The notes below the pieces were generated by a model, which made no database searches, was not told the DNA's origin, and was given only the letters and a program-made list of their open reading frames with translations. A stretch of 55,467 bases of DNA from Porticoccaceae bacterium (GTDB lineage Bacteria > Pseudomonadota > Gammaproteobacteria > Pseudomonadales > Porticoccaceae). Positions 1 to 7,026 of this stretch are shown one piece after another; positions within the stretch are counted from its first letter, which is position 1, and every line of letters begins with the position of its first letter. The translations under genes were made by a program, and so were the position numbers. The stretch covers positions 79,929-135,395 of the forward strand of contig DUBX01000045.1 of assembly GCA_012960115.1 (NCBI GenBank), given 5' to 3'.

Positions 1-20
1 TCTTCTATAAATAACTTGAA

Positions 21-42
21 ATGATGTAGCAGTTAACATCAT
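21..42. repeat. Small inverted repeat upstream of the first gene
   Basis: Perfect 7-base arms (atgatgt at 21-27 and acatcat at 36-42) enclose an 8-base loop. It has no T-run directly after it, so it is not a clear terminator; it could be an operator or the remnant of a terminator for a gene left of the window. Role unknown. Confidence 0.3.
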
Positions 43-132
43 AGATGTCTTGTTTTGCTTTTATTTTGAAGTTGAGGTAATATAGATTTCGGCTAACCCT
101 CTTATGGCATCTGGTTAATATGGAGTTCACCC

Positions 133-690
133 ATGCGAAGACAATCAATTTTTGTCACAATATTGCTAATATTCTATGCGTCAGAGGTTTTGTCGGCCGA
201 TATTGCTTGGGCTTGTCAACGAGAGTCAGAAGATAAAGTTATTTGGAGTTGTGTTGCTGACAGTTCGCAATCGGTTGAGCCTAAAGCGGCATCCAAAGAG
301 CCAGCACTAAGTTTAGAGGAACCATTATTGGCAATTGATTTTGGGGGGACAGGTCAAGATTACCCACCTGTATCTAAACCATCAGCAAGAAATATCACCT
401 TATCAGTATGGTTGGACAATATCCCTAGGCAGAACCACCTTATCCAATTTGGTGCTTTTCAGAGTTTGGCTAATGCTACTTTGTTAGTAGAGGACTCTCC
501 TTTAAGTCAGGATCTGAGAATTGTTCCTTTGCGATCTAAAGGAACGGTTACCTATATTGTGATCAGTGAGGCATCCTTTATGTACGAAGAGGGTATGGCG
601 GTAGCGAAAAGCTTTTTTTATAATGATACTGAGGTTAGCTTTTGGCTACGCACACCGCAGTCGTTAGCTACACTCGTGATTCTTGATTGA
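133..690 (+). CDS. Exported protein with a SPOR-like C-terminal domain
   Basis: The 185-residue product begins with a typical signal peptide (Arg-Arg at 2-3, hydrophobic stretch about 6-20, likely cleavage near Leu-Ser-Ala at 20-22). The mature part has two cysteines (28 and 40) that could form a disulfide and a Pro/Ser/Glu-rich linker to about residue 85. Residues 102-180 resemble a SPOR domain: the strand HLIQFGAF and a following Asn-Ala, a second strand around TYIVIS, and a Trp-Leu-Arg near the end as in DamX. SPOR domains bind denuded glycan strands at division sites, so a periplasmic role in cell-wall binding is inferred. The similarity is by eye only. The gene stands alone ahead of msrC, and no operon partner of known function helps. 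Confidence 0.6.
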   Translation: MRRQSIFVTILLIFYASEVLSADIAWACQRESEDKVIWSCVADSSQSVEPKAASKEPALSLEEPLLAIDFGGTGQDYPPVSKPSARNITLSVWLDNIPRQNHLIQFGAFQSLANATLLVEDSPLSQDLRIVPLRSKGTVTYIVISEASFMYEEGMAVAKSFFYNDTEVSFWLRTPQSLATLVILD

Positions 691-762
691 ATCAATGCAA
701 GTCAATTCGTTTAATCGGCCAGAAACAAAAGTATTGGTTATGACATAGGAAAAGTTACTCCG

Positions 763-1221
763 ATGAGTGTTTCTCAGATTAATTATGAGCGTCTTAATCA
801 GCAACTTTCCGGTTTGATTAGTGGCGAGGACGATCAAATTGCTAACTTAGCAAATTGCGCTGCTTTATTGTGGTTGGAAATACATGACATAAATTGGATT
901 GGATTCTATTTAGTGAAAGATGGCCAATTGGTTCTGGGTCCTTTTCAAGGAAAACCGGCTTGTACCAGAATACCCCTGGGCCAGGGCGTCTGTGGCACCG
1001 CAGCGGTGATGAGAGAGACAATGATAGTCGCTGATGTCCATCTGTTTCCGGGGCATATCGCGTGTGACCAAGCGTCTAATTCGGAAATAGTGGTGCCGAT
1101 GATCGTCGCTGGTGAGCTAATCGGTGTTTTAGACATAGATAGTCCTCAGTTAGATCGCTTTACTTATCATGACAAGGAAGGGTTAGATGGTTTAGTTGAA
1201 ATCTTAGTTTCGCATAGGTAA
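763..1221 (+). CDS. msrC: Free methionine-(R)-sulfoxide reductase, GAF-domain type
   Basis: This 152-residue single GAF-domain protein has the usual length of the YebR/fRMsr family, which reduces free methionine-R-sulfoxide in the cytoplasm using thioredoxin. The three family cysteines are visible: Cys67 (GKPACTRI), Cys77 (GQGVCGTA) and Cys101 (HIACDQAS). The last corresponds to the catalytic cysteine and the other two to resolving cysteines. The conserved Ser-Glu-Ile-Val-Val-Pro strand follows. A Shine-Dalgarno-like aggaaaag lies upstream of the ATG. The gene is probably an oxidative-damage repair function, and its neighbours give no further information. Confidence 0.9.
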   Translation: MSVSQINYERLNQQLSGLISGEDDQIANLANCAALLWLEIHDINWIGFYLVKDGQLVLGPFQGKPACTRIPLGQGVCGTAAVMRETMIVADVHLFPGHIACDQASNSEIVVPMIVAGELIGVLDIDSPQLDRFTYHDKEGLDGLVEILVSHR

Positions 1222-1279
1222 TCGGTTGCTACACTACCGGCCAACACCTTCAATTTTACACAAAAATACGGGGCTGAGA

Positions 1280-2110
1280 ATGGCATCTACTAATTCCTTA
1301 AAGACGGCGATGCTATACAGCTGTTTTAAGTACACTGTTTATGCGCTGCTAGCGTTTAACATCGTTTTATTTTTTCAAGAAGAAATGCTCGCCACGGCGC
1401 AGACTTTTAGTCAGGGTATAAGAGCTGCTGACATTATTCAGGGCTTTGCCGCCACGATTGATACCGCTGCTTGGGTTTTGTTGTTGCTGTTGTTCGAACT
1501 GGAAACCTCTCTGCTGACCGCTAACACATTAGGTAAAACCCGTATTAGAGTGAGTTTTATCCTTGTTCGAATCTTTAGTTATGGATTTATTGGGTACGCA
1601 TTCTATGGCTACCTCATTAAGATGCTGCTTATTAATGGTATTGCACAGTTCTATGATGGAGATGCCTGCTCTTTAATTGGACAGGGTTTTTCGATAATTG
1701 ATAATTTAGACCAATACCCACGGCTAAGTGCTGAAAACTGTGTGCCATTAAACGGCCTAGAGCTATTTAAACTGAATGGCCAATCTATTATTGGTAGTGC
1801 TCAACAATGGTCAGCTATTCAATGGCTAACTTGGGCAGATGTGATTAATTCAATCACCTGGATAGTTGTGGTCATAGTATTGGAGTTTGATATTTGGCTG
1901 CAAAAAAAGGATCGTTTTAAGGGCAGAGTAGTTTCGACCAGTAAGTTCACTAAGATTATGCTTTACGCCGTTCTATTTGCTGCCGCCGCATACTGGGGCG
2001 TTTTGGGTGATTTCTTAGATTTTTGGGATGCCTTTATGTGGCTGATAGCTTTTTTCTTTATTGAAATGAATCTGTTTAAGGTTGATAACGTAGATGTGGT
2101 GCCCGAATAA
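1280..2110 (+). CDS. Unrecognised multi-spanning membrane protein with a threefold W-x7-E motif
   Basis: I do not recognise this family. From the ATG at 1280 (preceded by a gggg tract) the product has 276 residues; an in-frame TTG at 1226 would add 18 polar residues and is less likely. Hydrophobic segments lie near 13-33, 58-79, 92-116, 185-208, 226-243 and 250-266. A loop at about 117-180 has two cysteines (130 and 154), consistent with a periplasmic disulfide. Three membrane segments carry the same pattern, Asp/Asn-x3-Trp-x7-Glu-x-acidic/Asn: D61-W65-E73-E75, N190-W194-E202-D204 and D250-W254-E262-N264. Acidic residues at one fixed depth in three helices suggest internal repetition and possibly ion or proton handling; that function is inference. 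It ends 2 bases from the convergent thioesterase gene. Confidence 0.7.
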   Translation: MASTNSLKTAMLYSCFKYTVYALLAFNIVLFFQEEMLATAQTFSQGIRAADIIQGFAATIDTAAWVLLLLLFELETSLLTANTLGKTRIRVSFILVRIFSYGFIGYAFYGYLIKMLLINGIAQFYDGDACSLIGQGFSIIDNLDQYPRLSAENCVPLNGLELFKLNGQSIIGSAQQWSAIQWLTWADVINSITWIVVVIVLEFDIWLQKKDRFKGRVVSTSKFTKIMLYAVLFAAAAYWGVLGDFLDFWDAFMWLIAFFFIEMNLFKVDNVDVVPE

Positions 2111-2112
2111 TC

Positions 2113-2544
2113 TTAGTGATCTTTGGGCACAATCGCTAAGATTAATTTAACAATACAGGTCAACTTACCTTGATCATTAGTCAGGCGGATTTCCCACACA
2201 TGGGACCGTCTACCTAAATGAATTGGCCGTGCAGTGCCGGTGACTAAACCAGATGAAACCGGACGTAAGTGGGTTGCGCTGACTTCTTGACCCATGCACC
2301 GGATGGCGGTCATGTCAATAACATGGGCGCCAGCAATACTGCCAAGAGTTTCCGCTAAGACTACGTTAGCCCCACCATGAACAATACCATAGGGCTGAAA
2401 GGTACGAGGATCAGCAGGCATCGTACCAGTGATGTAATCATCACCAATATCTGTAATTTTGATACCTAGGTGTTCATCAATGGTGCCCTTACTCATTTGA
2501 TCAATTAACGTCGGGTCAGGCCTGCGATGCCAAATACTAGTCAT
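2113..2544 (-). CDS. Hotdog-fold acyl-CoA thioesterase (PaaI / YdiI-like)
   Basis: The 143-residue product fits the small hotdog thioesterase family that includes YdiI/MenI, EntH and PaaI. The family motif is clear: His56-Gly57-Gly58, then Glu65 in LAETLGS, the catalytic acid of this group. A C-terminal strand with HLGRRSHVWEI is also characteristic. It would hydrolyse an aromatic or acyl-CoA thioester in the cytoplasm; the physiological substrate cannot be read from the sequence, and no menaquinone genes lie nearby. It starts 24 bases downstream of the end of ettA on the same strand, so it may be cotranscribed with it. Confidence 0.82.
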   Translation of the reverse strand: MTSIWHRRPDPTLIDQMSKGTIDEHLGIKITDIGDDYITGTMPADPRTFQPYGIVHGGANVVLAETLGSIAGAHVIDMTAIRCMGQEVSATHLRPVSSGLVTGTARPIHLGRRSHVWEIRLTNDQGKLTCIVKLILAIVPKDH

Positions 2545-2568
2545 GGTTCATCCTTAAATATTAACGAT

Positions 2569-4233
2569 CTAGGTTTTCAGCCGTTTGTGCTTAACTCTGG
2601 TTGGTTGCGCATCGCCACCGTTACGTTTAACAAAATCTTCGTGGTACTCGCTGTAACATCCTTCGAAGAGTACTACGTCGCTATTGTCTTCATAAGCCAA
2701 AGTATGGGTAGCAATGCGATCTAAGAACCAGCGGTCGTGTGAAATAACCAGTACACAACCGGGGAAAGACAGAATTGCTTCTTCTAGCGCACGCAAAGTT
2801 TCAATATCAAGATCATTCGATGGCTCATCTAGAAGCAAGACGTTGGCGCCTTGTTTTAGGGTGTTAGCCAGATGCAAACGGCCTCGCTCGCCGCCGGATA
2901 ATTGGCCAACACGCTTTTGCTGATCGGAGCCTCTGAAATTAAAGCGACCAGCGTAGGCTCTTGAGGAAACCTCATAGTTTCCAATCTTTAAAATATCGTG
3001 CCCGCCTGATATAGCCTCCCACACGGTGTGACTATCATCAAGAGAATCCCTGCTCTGTTCTACGTAGGCTACTTTTACAGACTCTCCCAGGGTGATAGAG
3101 CCGCTATCAGGCTTCTCAGTACCAGCAATCATCCTAAATAAGGTTGATTTACCTGCTCCATTACCACCGATAATACCGACGACTGCGCCTTTAGGAATCG
3201 ACAAGGAAAGTTGATCGATTAGCAGCTCCTGACCAAACCCTTTACTGACCTTATCCAAGACAATGACCTTGTCACCTAGACGTTCGCCTGGAGCGATATA
3301 AATTTCATTGGTTTCATTGCGTGCTTGAAATTCTTGTGAGTTCAGTTCATCAAATCGCGCGATTCGCGCTTTGTTCTTCGCCTGCCGCCCTTTTGGGTTT
3401 TGTCTAACCCACTCCAATTCTTGCTTGATTGCTTTTTGACGTGAAATTTCTTGCTTCGACTCTGCCTGTAAACGTCGATTTTTACCCTCCAGCCAAGCCG
3501 AGTAATTGCCTTCGTAAGGTATCCCATGGCCACGGTCAAGTTCCAAAATCCATCCTGCGACATTATCTAAAAAGTACCGATCGTGCGTTACGGCAACCAC
3601 CGTACCGGAATATTCCTCTAAAAACTTTTCCAGCCAAAACACCGATTCCGCATCGAGGTGGTTAGTCGGCTCATCAAGCAACAACATATCAGGGCGAGAA
3701 AGTAGCAGCCTGCAGAGGGCGACTCTTCGTTTTTCACCACCTGATAGGGAGGTAACATCAGCATCCCAGGGGGGTAGTCGCAGAGCATCTGCGGCTATGT
3801 CAAGAGAGTGGTCCAGGTTGTGTGCGTCCCAAGATTCAATGATTGCCTCTAATTGACCTTGTTTTTTGGCTAAAGCATCGAAATCGGCATCCGGTTCCGC
3901 ATAATCTAGGTAAACCTGATCGAGGTCCTTTAGGGCGTCAACGGCTTCTCTTATGCCGTCTTCGACGTTTCCTCGCACATCTTTCTCTGGATCAAGAAAA
4001 GGTTCTTGCGCGAGGTACCCGATTTTAATGCCAGGCATGGGCCGTGCTTCACCTTGTATATCAGTGTCGAGCGCCGCCATAATTTTTAGTAAGGTCGATT
4101 TCCCTGAGCCATTAAGTCCCAATACGCCTATTTTGGCGCCTGGAAAGAAAGACAAAGAAATATCTTTAAGAATTTCTCGCTTGGGCGGAACGATTTTGCT
4201 CACGCGATTCATTGTAAAAACGTACTGTGCCAT
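2569..4233 (-). CDS. ettA: Energy-dependent translational throttle protein EttA (ABC-F)
   Basis: At 554 residues this is almost exactly the length of E. coli EttA. It has two ABC ATPase domains without membrane segments: Walker A GLNGSGKST near residue 39 and GGNGAGKST near 358, signatures LSGGEKRR and LSGGERGR, and two LLLDEP(T/S)N Walker B motifs. The inserted arm around 95-140 and the Arg/Lys-rich interdomain linker around 240-300 are as in EttA. EttA binds the ribosomal E site and gates entry into elongation according to ADP/ATP ratio. The gene has its own promoter region upstream, shared with the divergent small-protein locus. Confidence 0.95.
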   Translation of the reverse strand: MAQYVFTMNRVSKIVPPKREILKDISLSFFPGAKIGVLGLNGSGKSTLLKIMAALDTDIQGEARPMPGIKIGYLAQEPFLDPEKDVRGNVEDGIREAVDALKDLDQVYLDYAEPDADFDALAKKQGQLEAIIESWDAHNLDHSLDIAADALRLPPWDADVTSLSGGEKRRVALCRLLLSRPDMLLLDEPTNHLDAESVFWLEKFLEEYSGTVVAVTHDRYFLDNVAGWILELDRGHGIPYEGNYSAWLEGKNRRLQAESKQEISRQKAIKQELEWVRQNPKGRQAKNKARIARFDELNSQEFQARNETNEIYIAPGERLGDKVIVLDKVSKGFGQELLIDQLSLSIPKGAVVGIIGGNGAGKSTLFRMIAGTEKPDSGSITLGESVKVAYVEQSRDSLDDSHTVWEAISGGHDILKIGNYEVSSRAYAGRFNFRGSDQQKRVGQLSGGERGRLHLANTLKQGANVLLLDEPSNDLDIETLRALEEAILSFPGCVLVISHDRWFLDRIATHTLAYEDNSDVVLFEGCYSEYHEDFVKRNGGDAQPTRVKHKRLKT

Positions 4234-4517
4234 GGGATTTTATTTGACTCATAGTAGGAGAGTAGAGCCTAACAGTAAGACATAATCTGTTAAAGCGATG
4301 ACCGTACATTCTAACTGAAACTGGGACATCTGAGAATCAGATCTTACGATAAAAGAGGCAATAAACCGTTAAAAATTATGTGAATCTGAATAGAAAACAG
4401 TGGTTTGCGGGGTTTTATTTCCTGCGCGTAACGTGCTATGTTCCATATGTTTGCTGGTAAACACACCATGCAATATGTAGTCTACTTTAATAAAATCAAA
4501 GAAAAGGGGTACAAAAA
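4234..4517. other. Divergent intergenic region, ettA / small membrane protein
   Basis: These 284 A+T-rich bases must hold the promoters for ettA (left) and the small hydrophobic gene (right). A weak match, TTGCTG near 4450 with TATGTA 17 bases later, could serve the rightward gene but is not convincing. A clear Shine-Dalgarno (aagggg, 4504-4509) precedes the ATG at 4518. I see no RNA gene or credible protein gene here. Confidence 0.4.
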
Positions 4518-4724
4518 ATGGATAAACTAAATGCTGTAATAGCACAATTAACTGGTCTTGCGATATCACTGATTGTTCTAGGTGTGGCTGTCGGCATAGT
4601 CTTTGGCGATGCGCCGTTCGTTGGAGCAGTTCTTGACAACGTTCTCGGATTTGTCAACACTCTTGGTGATGCAGGTCTAGTAGGACTTCTAGTTGCCGGA
4701 TACTTGATGGCTAAGTTGGACTAG
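4518..4724 (+). CDS. Small hydrophobic membrane protein, paralogue 1
   Basis: The 68-residue product is almost entirely hydrophobic, with segments at about 10-30 and 50-65 flanking a Gly-Asp-Ala-Pro-Phe turn. It has no signal peptidase site and few charges. Residues 33-54 follow the pattern P-F-x-G-x4-N-V-x-G-x4-L-G-x-A-G-L (P33, G36, N41, V42, G44, L49, A52). The next gene has the same pattern with identical spacing, so the two are paralogues. The start has a strong Shine-Dalgarno (aagggg) 8 bases upstream, and a near-perfect intrinsic terminator lies 20 bases after the stop, suggesting an abundant monocistronic message. I do not recognise the family; a two-helix, possibly oligomeric, inner-membrane protein is inferred. 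Confidence 0.75.
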   Translation: MDKLNAVIAQLTGLAISLIVLGVAVGIVFGDAPFVGAVLDNVLGFVNTLGDAGLVGLLVAGYLMAKLD

Positions 4725-4743
4725 ATTTTTTAGTTATTAAGTT

Positions 4744-4768
4744 AAGGGGACTCTTAGAGTCCCCTTTT
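4744..4768 (+). terminator. Strong intrinsic terminator after small membrane protein 1
   Basis: A perfect 10-bp stem (aaggggactc, 4744-4753, with gagtcccctt, 4757-4766) closes a 3-base loop, and four T's occupy 4765-4768. The Shine-Dalgarno of the next gene begins only 12 bases later, so no full promoter fits between; the downstream gene probably depends on read-through. Confidence 0.88.
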
Positions 4769-4793
4769 CCCTAAAGTTTAAAAGGGGCGCACC

Positions 4794-5018
4794 ATGTTAA
4801 AGATGTTCAAAAAGATAAAAAAACAATTGTGGGACGTAGCTGAGATTTTAGCTGCTGTGCTTGCTGTTTCGGTGCTGATATCTGGTTTGTTTGGCTCCGA
4901 TGTTCCTTTTTTCGGTGGCATAATGGCAAACGTCCAAGGCGTTATTGACTCGTTAGGTTCAGCAGGACTAGGTGTAATCGTAGCCGTAATGCTACTAACG
5001 AATATTTGGAAGCGTTAA
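4794..5018 (+). CDS. Small hydrophobic membrane protein, paralogue 2
   Basis: The 74-residue product has a basic amphipathic N-terminus (seven lysines within 3-11 and nearby) and hydrophobic segments at about 15-34 and 56-71. It ends in Trp-Lys-Arg. Residues 38-59 repeat the motif of the preceding protein with identical spacing (P38, F39, G41, N46, V47, G49, L54, G55, A57, G58, L59). Its start is fixed by aaaggggc immediately upstream. It lies behind a strong terminator with no space for its own promoter, so it is probably made at a lower level than paralogue 1. The basic N-terminus should stay in the cytoplasm by the positive-inside rule. Function unknown. Confidence 0.75.
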   Translation: MLKMFKKIKKQLWDVAEILAAVLAVSVLISGLFGSDVPFFGGIMANVQGVIDSLGSAGLGVIVAVMLLTNIWKR

Positions 5019-5024
5019 CAGTTG

Positions 5025-5049
5025 AGGTGTCTGAAAAGATGCCTTTTTT
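5025..5049 (+). terminator. Intrinsic terminator after small membrane protein 2
   Basis: A 7-bp stem (aggtgtc, 5025-5031, with gatgcct, 5038-5044) contains two G-U pairs, has a 6-base loop and is followed by T's to 5049. It is weaker than the terminators after paralogues 1 and 3. Confidence 0.65.
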
Positions 5050-5238
5050 GCTTAAAGTACAATCCTCCCCGAGTTCACATCAACTCATCGTCCAGATTTT
5101 CTGTAAAGCTCACTGTCTGTACTAATGGTGTAATATAAGTAGTCCTAGAAAAACCTCTCGTTACCTCAAAAACCACCTGCCAATGGTCCTTTTTGGTATT
5201 TTAAAGACCACTTTAATTTAAAGTCGATGACCTTTATT

Positions 5239-5268
5239 CCTTATAAACACTCTGCTATGTTTATAAGG
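5239..5268. repeat. Perfect 11-bp inverted repeat, candidate operator
   Basis: Arms ccttataaaca (5239-5249) and tgtttataagg (5258-5268) are perfect complements around an 8-base spacer. No T-run follows, so it is not a terminator. It lies just upstream of the -35 region of the promoter candidate for the third small membrane gene, which fits a binding site for a dimeric regulator. No regulator is identifiable. Confidence 0.5.
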
Positions 5269-5276
5269 TGTCCTTA

Positions 5277-5307
5277 TTGCAAAGGGACCGTTTAGATCTA
5301 ATATAAT
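5277..5307 (+). promoter_or_regulatory. Candidate sigma-70 promoter for the third small membrane gene
   Basis: A perfect TATAAT (5302-5307) lies 30 bases before the ATG at 5337, with a weak -35 TTGCAA (5277-5282) at 19-base spacing. A gaggg Shine-Dalgarno follows at 5325-5329. The -10 is good, while the spacing is long. Confidence 0.5.
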
Positions 5308-5336
5308 ATTAAACTAAAAAAATAGAGGGTATTAAA

Positions 5337-5654
5337 ATGAGTCCATTAAAAATAATAAGACTATTAGTATTAGCCGTAGCTGTTATCGGAGCCTTTGCGA
5401 CAATTCCAGAAGTAGGGTTGGTACACGTGATCCTTGGGCTGGCTATGGGAGTAATGAGTGATCAGGCGGACAAAGATAACAGAATGTTCTTTTTAGTGTT
5501 TGCTGTAGCGCTCACGGCCGTATCTGGTGCAGCTGGAGGCCTTCCGGTCATTGGCGGACATGTCAGCGCGATTATGGGTAATGTCAGTGTAATGGTTAAT
5601 GCCGCTGCTCTGGGGATAGTCCTAATGGTGATTAAGGATCGTATTACTGAGTGA
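5337..5654 (+). CDS. Small hydrophobic membrane protein, longer paralogue 3
   Basis: The 105-residue product has three likely membrane segments (about 7-40, 50-68 and 76-100) with a charged loop at 42-49 (Asp-Gln-Ala-Asp-Lys-Asp-Asn-Arg). Its C-terminal part keeps the skeleton of the two shorter neighbours, P-x2-G-x7-G-x7-A (P70, G73, G81, A89). A related pattern appears near the N-terminus (P24, G27, G34), which suggests it may contain two copies of the same unit. It has its own promoter candidate, an upstream inverted repeat and its own terminator. Function unknown. Relationship to the two shorter proteins rests on spacing and composition, and is less certain than their relation to each other. 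Confidence 0.72.
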   Translation: MSPLKIIRLLVLAVAVIGAFATIPEVGLVHVILGLAMGVMSDQADKDNRMFFLVFAVALTAVSGAAGGLPVIGGHVSAIMGNVSVMVNAAALGIVLMVIKDRITE

Positions 5655-5673
5655 TAAAGAGTCACTGCTAATC

Positions 5674-5704
5674 AAAAGGTCCGATCAATAGTCGGGCCTT
5701 TTTT
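5674..5704 (+). terminator. Intrinsic terminator after small membrane protein 3
   Basis: A stem of about 9-11 bp with one G-U pair (aaaaggtccga, 5674-5684, with tcgggcctttt, 5692-5702) closes a 7-base loop and is followed by T's to 5704. The A-run on the other side could let it also stop leftward transcription of the convergent reductase gene. Confidence 0.85.
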
Positions 5705-5730
5705 GTGGGGATTCGGTTTGATTTAATTTC

Positions 5731-6960
5731 CTACTCAACCTCAAAGGTCATGCCCGCATGCTTCGTTAGGCGGTCTATGAGCTTGTCACCCATTGCCGTT
5801 GCTGGAGTCCAAAACCCGCCTAGTTTTTCTTCCTCAGTGAAATCGAACGCTAAGGATAAACCTGCTTGGCCCAGCATTTTGGCTGTGCACCCATATCCAG
5901 GGTCTCTATCGCCGGTTACCTTTACCTGTAAGGTTTCCCCCTTAATATTTTTTCCTAGCAGGCTGACATCAAAGTAACCGGCTAGTTGGGCTTCTGGGCT
6001 GGGCCCCTCACCTGGTTTAGGTAACACAAAGCGCTGCATCAATTTACGTATCGGTGAAACCACAACACTGAATGCAAAGAGACCAAGACCAAGAGTCAAA
6101 CCTAACGCCGTAAGCCGACCCTTGAGTCCGGCCCCGGAGACCATTTGTTCTCGATACATAAAGTTCTCCCCATAGGGTAGGTCGAGCAGCATATTAGAGC
6201 GCAAAACGACCCGAGCGTTGATCGCTTCCATAATAAAGGGTGCGACCCAGTGCTGGATGTCTTGGTCGAAAAATGGACCTTTAATACTGATTTGAGAATA
6301 TTTAAGATCAGGGTTCTCTGGGCAGAGGGCGTAGGGATTATTCATTTCTTTGCGCAGAGTCGGATCCTTCATGGCCGCTTTTACCGCTTCAATCATGCTT
6401 GCGAGCGTGCCTCCGGATGCACCGCCCTTCATAGCGTTAACGGAAAGTTTCACATCATTGAAAAATAAACCAAAACGTTGCTTGGCTTTTTGCTGCAAAA
6501 AATGGACACCTAGATCGGAGGGAATTGAATCAAACCCACAGCAGCTGACCAGTCGAGCACCAGATTGTGTTGCCGATTCAGCATATTTAACAATCATTTT
6601 CTTTATCCAGTAGGCTTCTCCACAGAGATCACAGTAGTCAGTGCCATTTTCTGCACAGGCTTTAATCAGGGGTTCGCCATAGAGAGCATAGGGCCCCACC
6701 GTAGTGACAACGACGCGGGTGGATTGACACATACTGGCTAGGGCATCTCCGTCGGCCGCATCGGCAATAATCATGGGTAGATCTGCGCCCACGGCGCCAA
6801 GCGATTCTTTTAGCTGTTGGAGTTTTGATGAAGATCGGCCGGCAATAGCCCAGCGTACGTCTTTATTAACACCTATGTGCTCAACTAGATAGTGAGTGAG
6901 TATCTGCCCAACAAAGCTACTAGCGCCGTAAATAATTAGATCAAACGATTTTGTCATCAT
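5731..6960 (-). CDS. Saccharopine dehydrogenase-like NADP-dependent reductase
   Basis: The 409-residue product begins with a Rossmann fold (GASSFVG at 12-18, AGRSSSKL after the second strand), as in the saccharopine dehydrogenase NADP-binding family. This group includes mycobacterial trans-acting enoyl reductases and animal SCCPDH-like proteins. The segment SCCGFDSIPSDLG near residue 140 is a hallmark of the trans-acting enoyl reductase-like branch. A hydrophobic stretch near 285-305 (LTALGLTLGLGLFAF) suggests membrane association. True lysine metabolism is unlikely because the catalytic domain of saccharopine dehydrogenase is not recognisable. The substrate is unknown; a lipid intermediate is plausible. 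Confidence 0.8.
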   Translation of the reverse strand: MMTKSFDLIIYGASSFVGQILTHYLVEHIGVNKDVRWAIAGRSSSKLQQLKESLGAVGADLPMIIADAADGDALASMCQSTRVVVTTVGPYALYGEPLIKACAENGTDYCDLCGEAYWIKKMIVKYAESATQSGARLVSCCGFDSIPSDLGVHFLQQKAKQRFGLFFNDVKLSVNAMKGGASGGTLASMIEAVKAAMKDPTLRKEMNNPYALCPENPDLKYSQISIKGPFFDQDIQHWVAPFIMEAINARVVLRSNMLLDLPYGENFMYREQMVSGAGLKGRLTALGLTLGLGLFAFSVVVSPIRKLMQRFVLPKPGEGPSPEAQLAGYFDVSLLGKNIKGETLQVKVTGDRDPGYGCTAKMLGQAGLSLAFDFTEEEKLGGFWTPATAMGDKLIDRLTKHAGMTFEVE

Positions 6961-7026
6961 TGTTAGTATGTTTTCCCAATGTGCTGTTTTATAGTTAGCA
7001 TCTTACTACGGAATGTGCGTACTCCA

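Larger units (their letters stand above)
5050..5336. other. Intergenic region upstream of the third small membrane gene
   Basis: With the preceding terminator this is a gap of about 318 bases. It holds a shallow inverted repeat (tggtc at about 5194, gacca at about 5218), a perfect 11-base inverted repeat at 5239-5268, and a promoter-like sequence at 5277-5307. I see no protein gene. A small RNA cannot be excluded but has no independent support. Confidence 0.45.

Noticed and set aside
4369..4569. A 66-codon minus-strand frame across the start of the first small membrane gene
   Set aside because: It overlaps the well-supported plus-strand gene, has no ribosome-binding site and no recognisable sequence.
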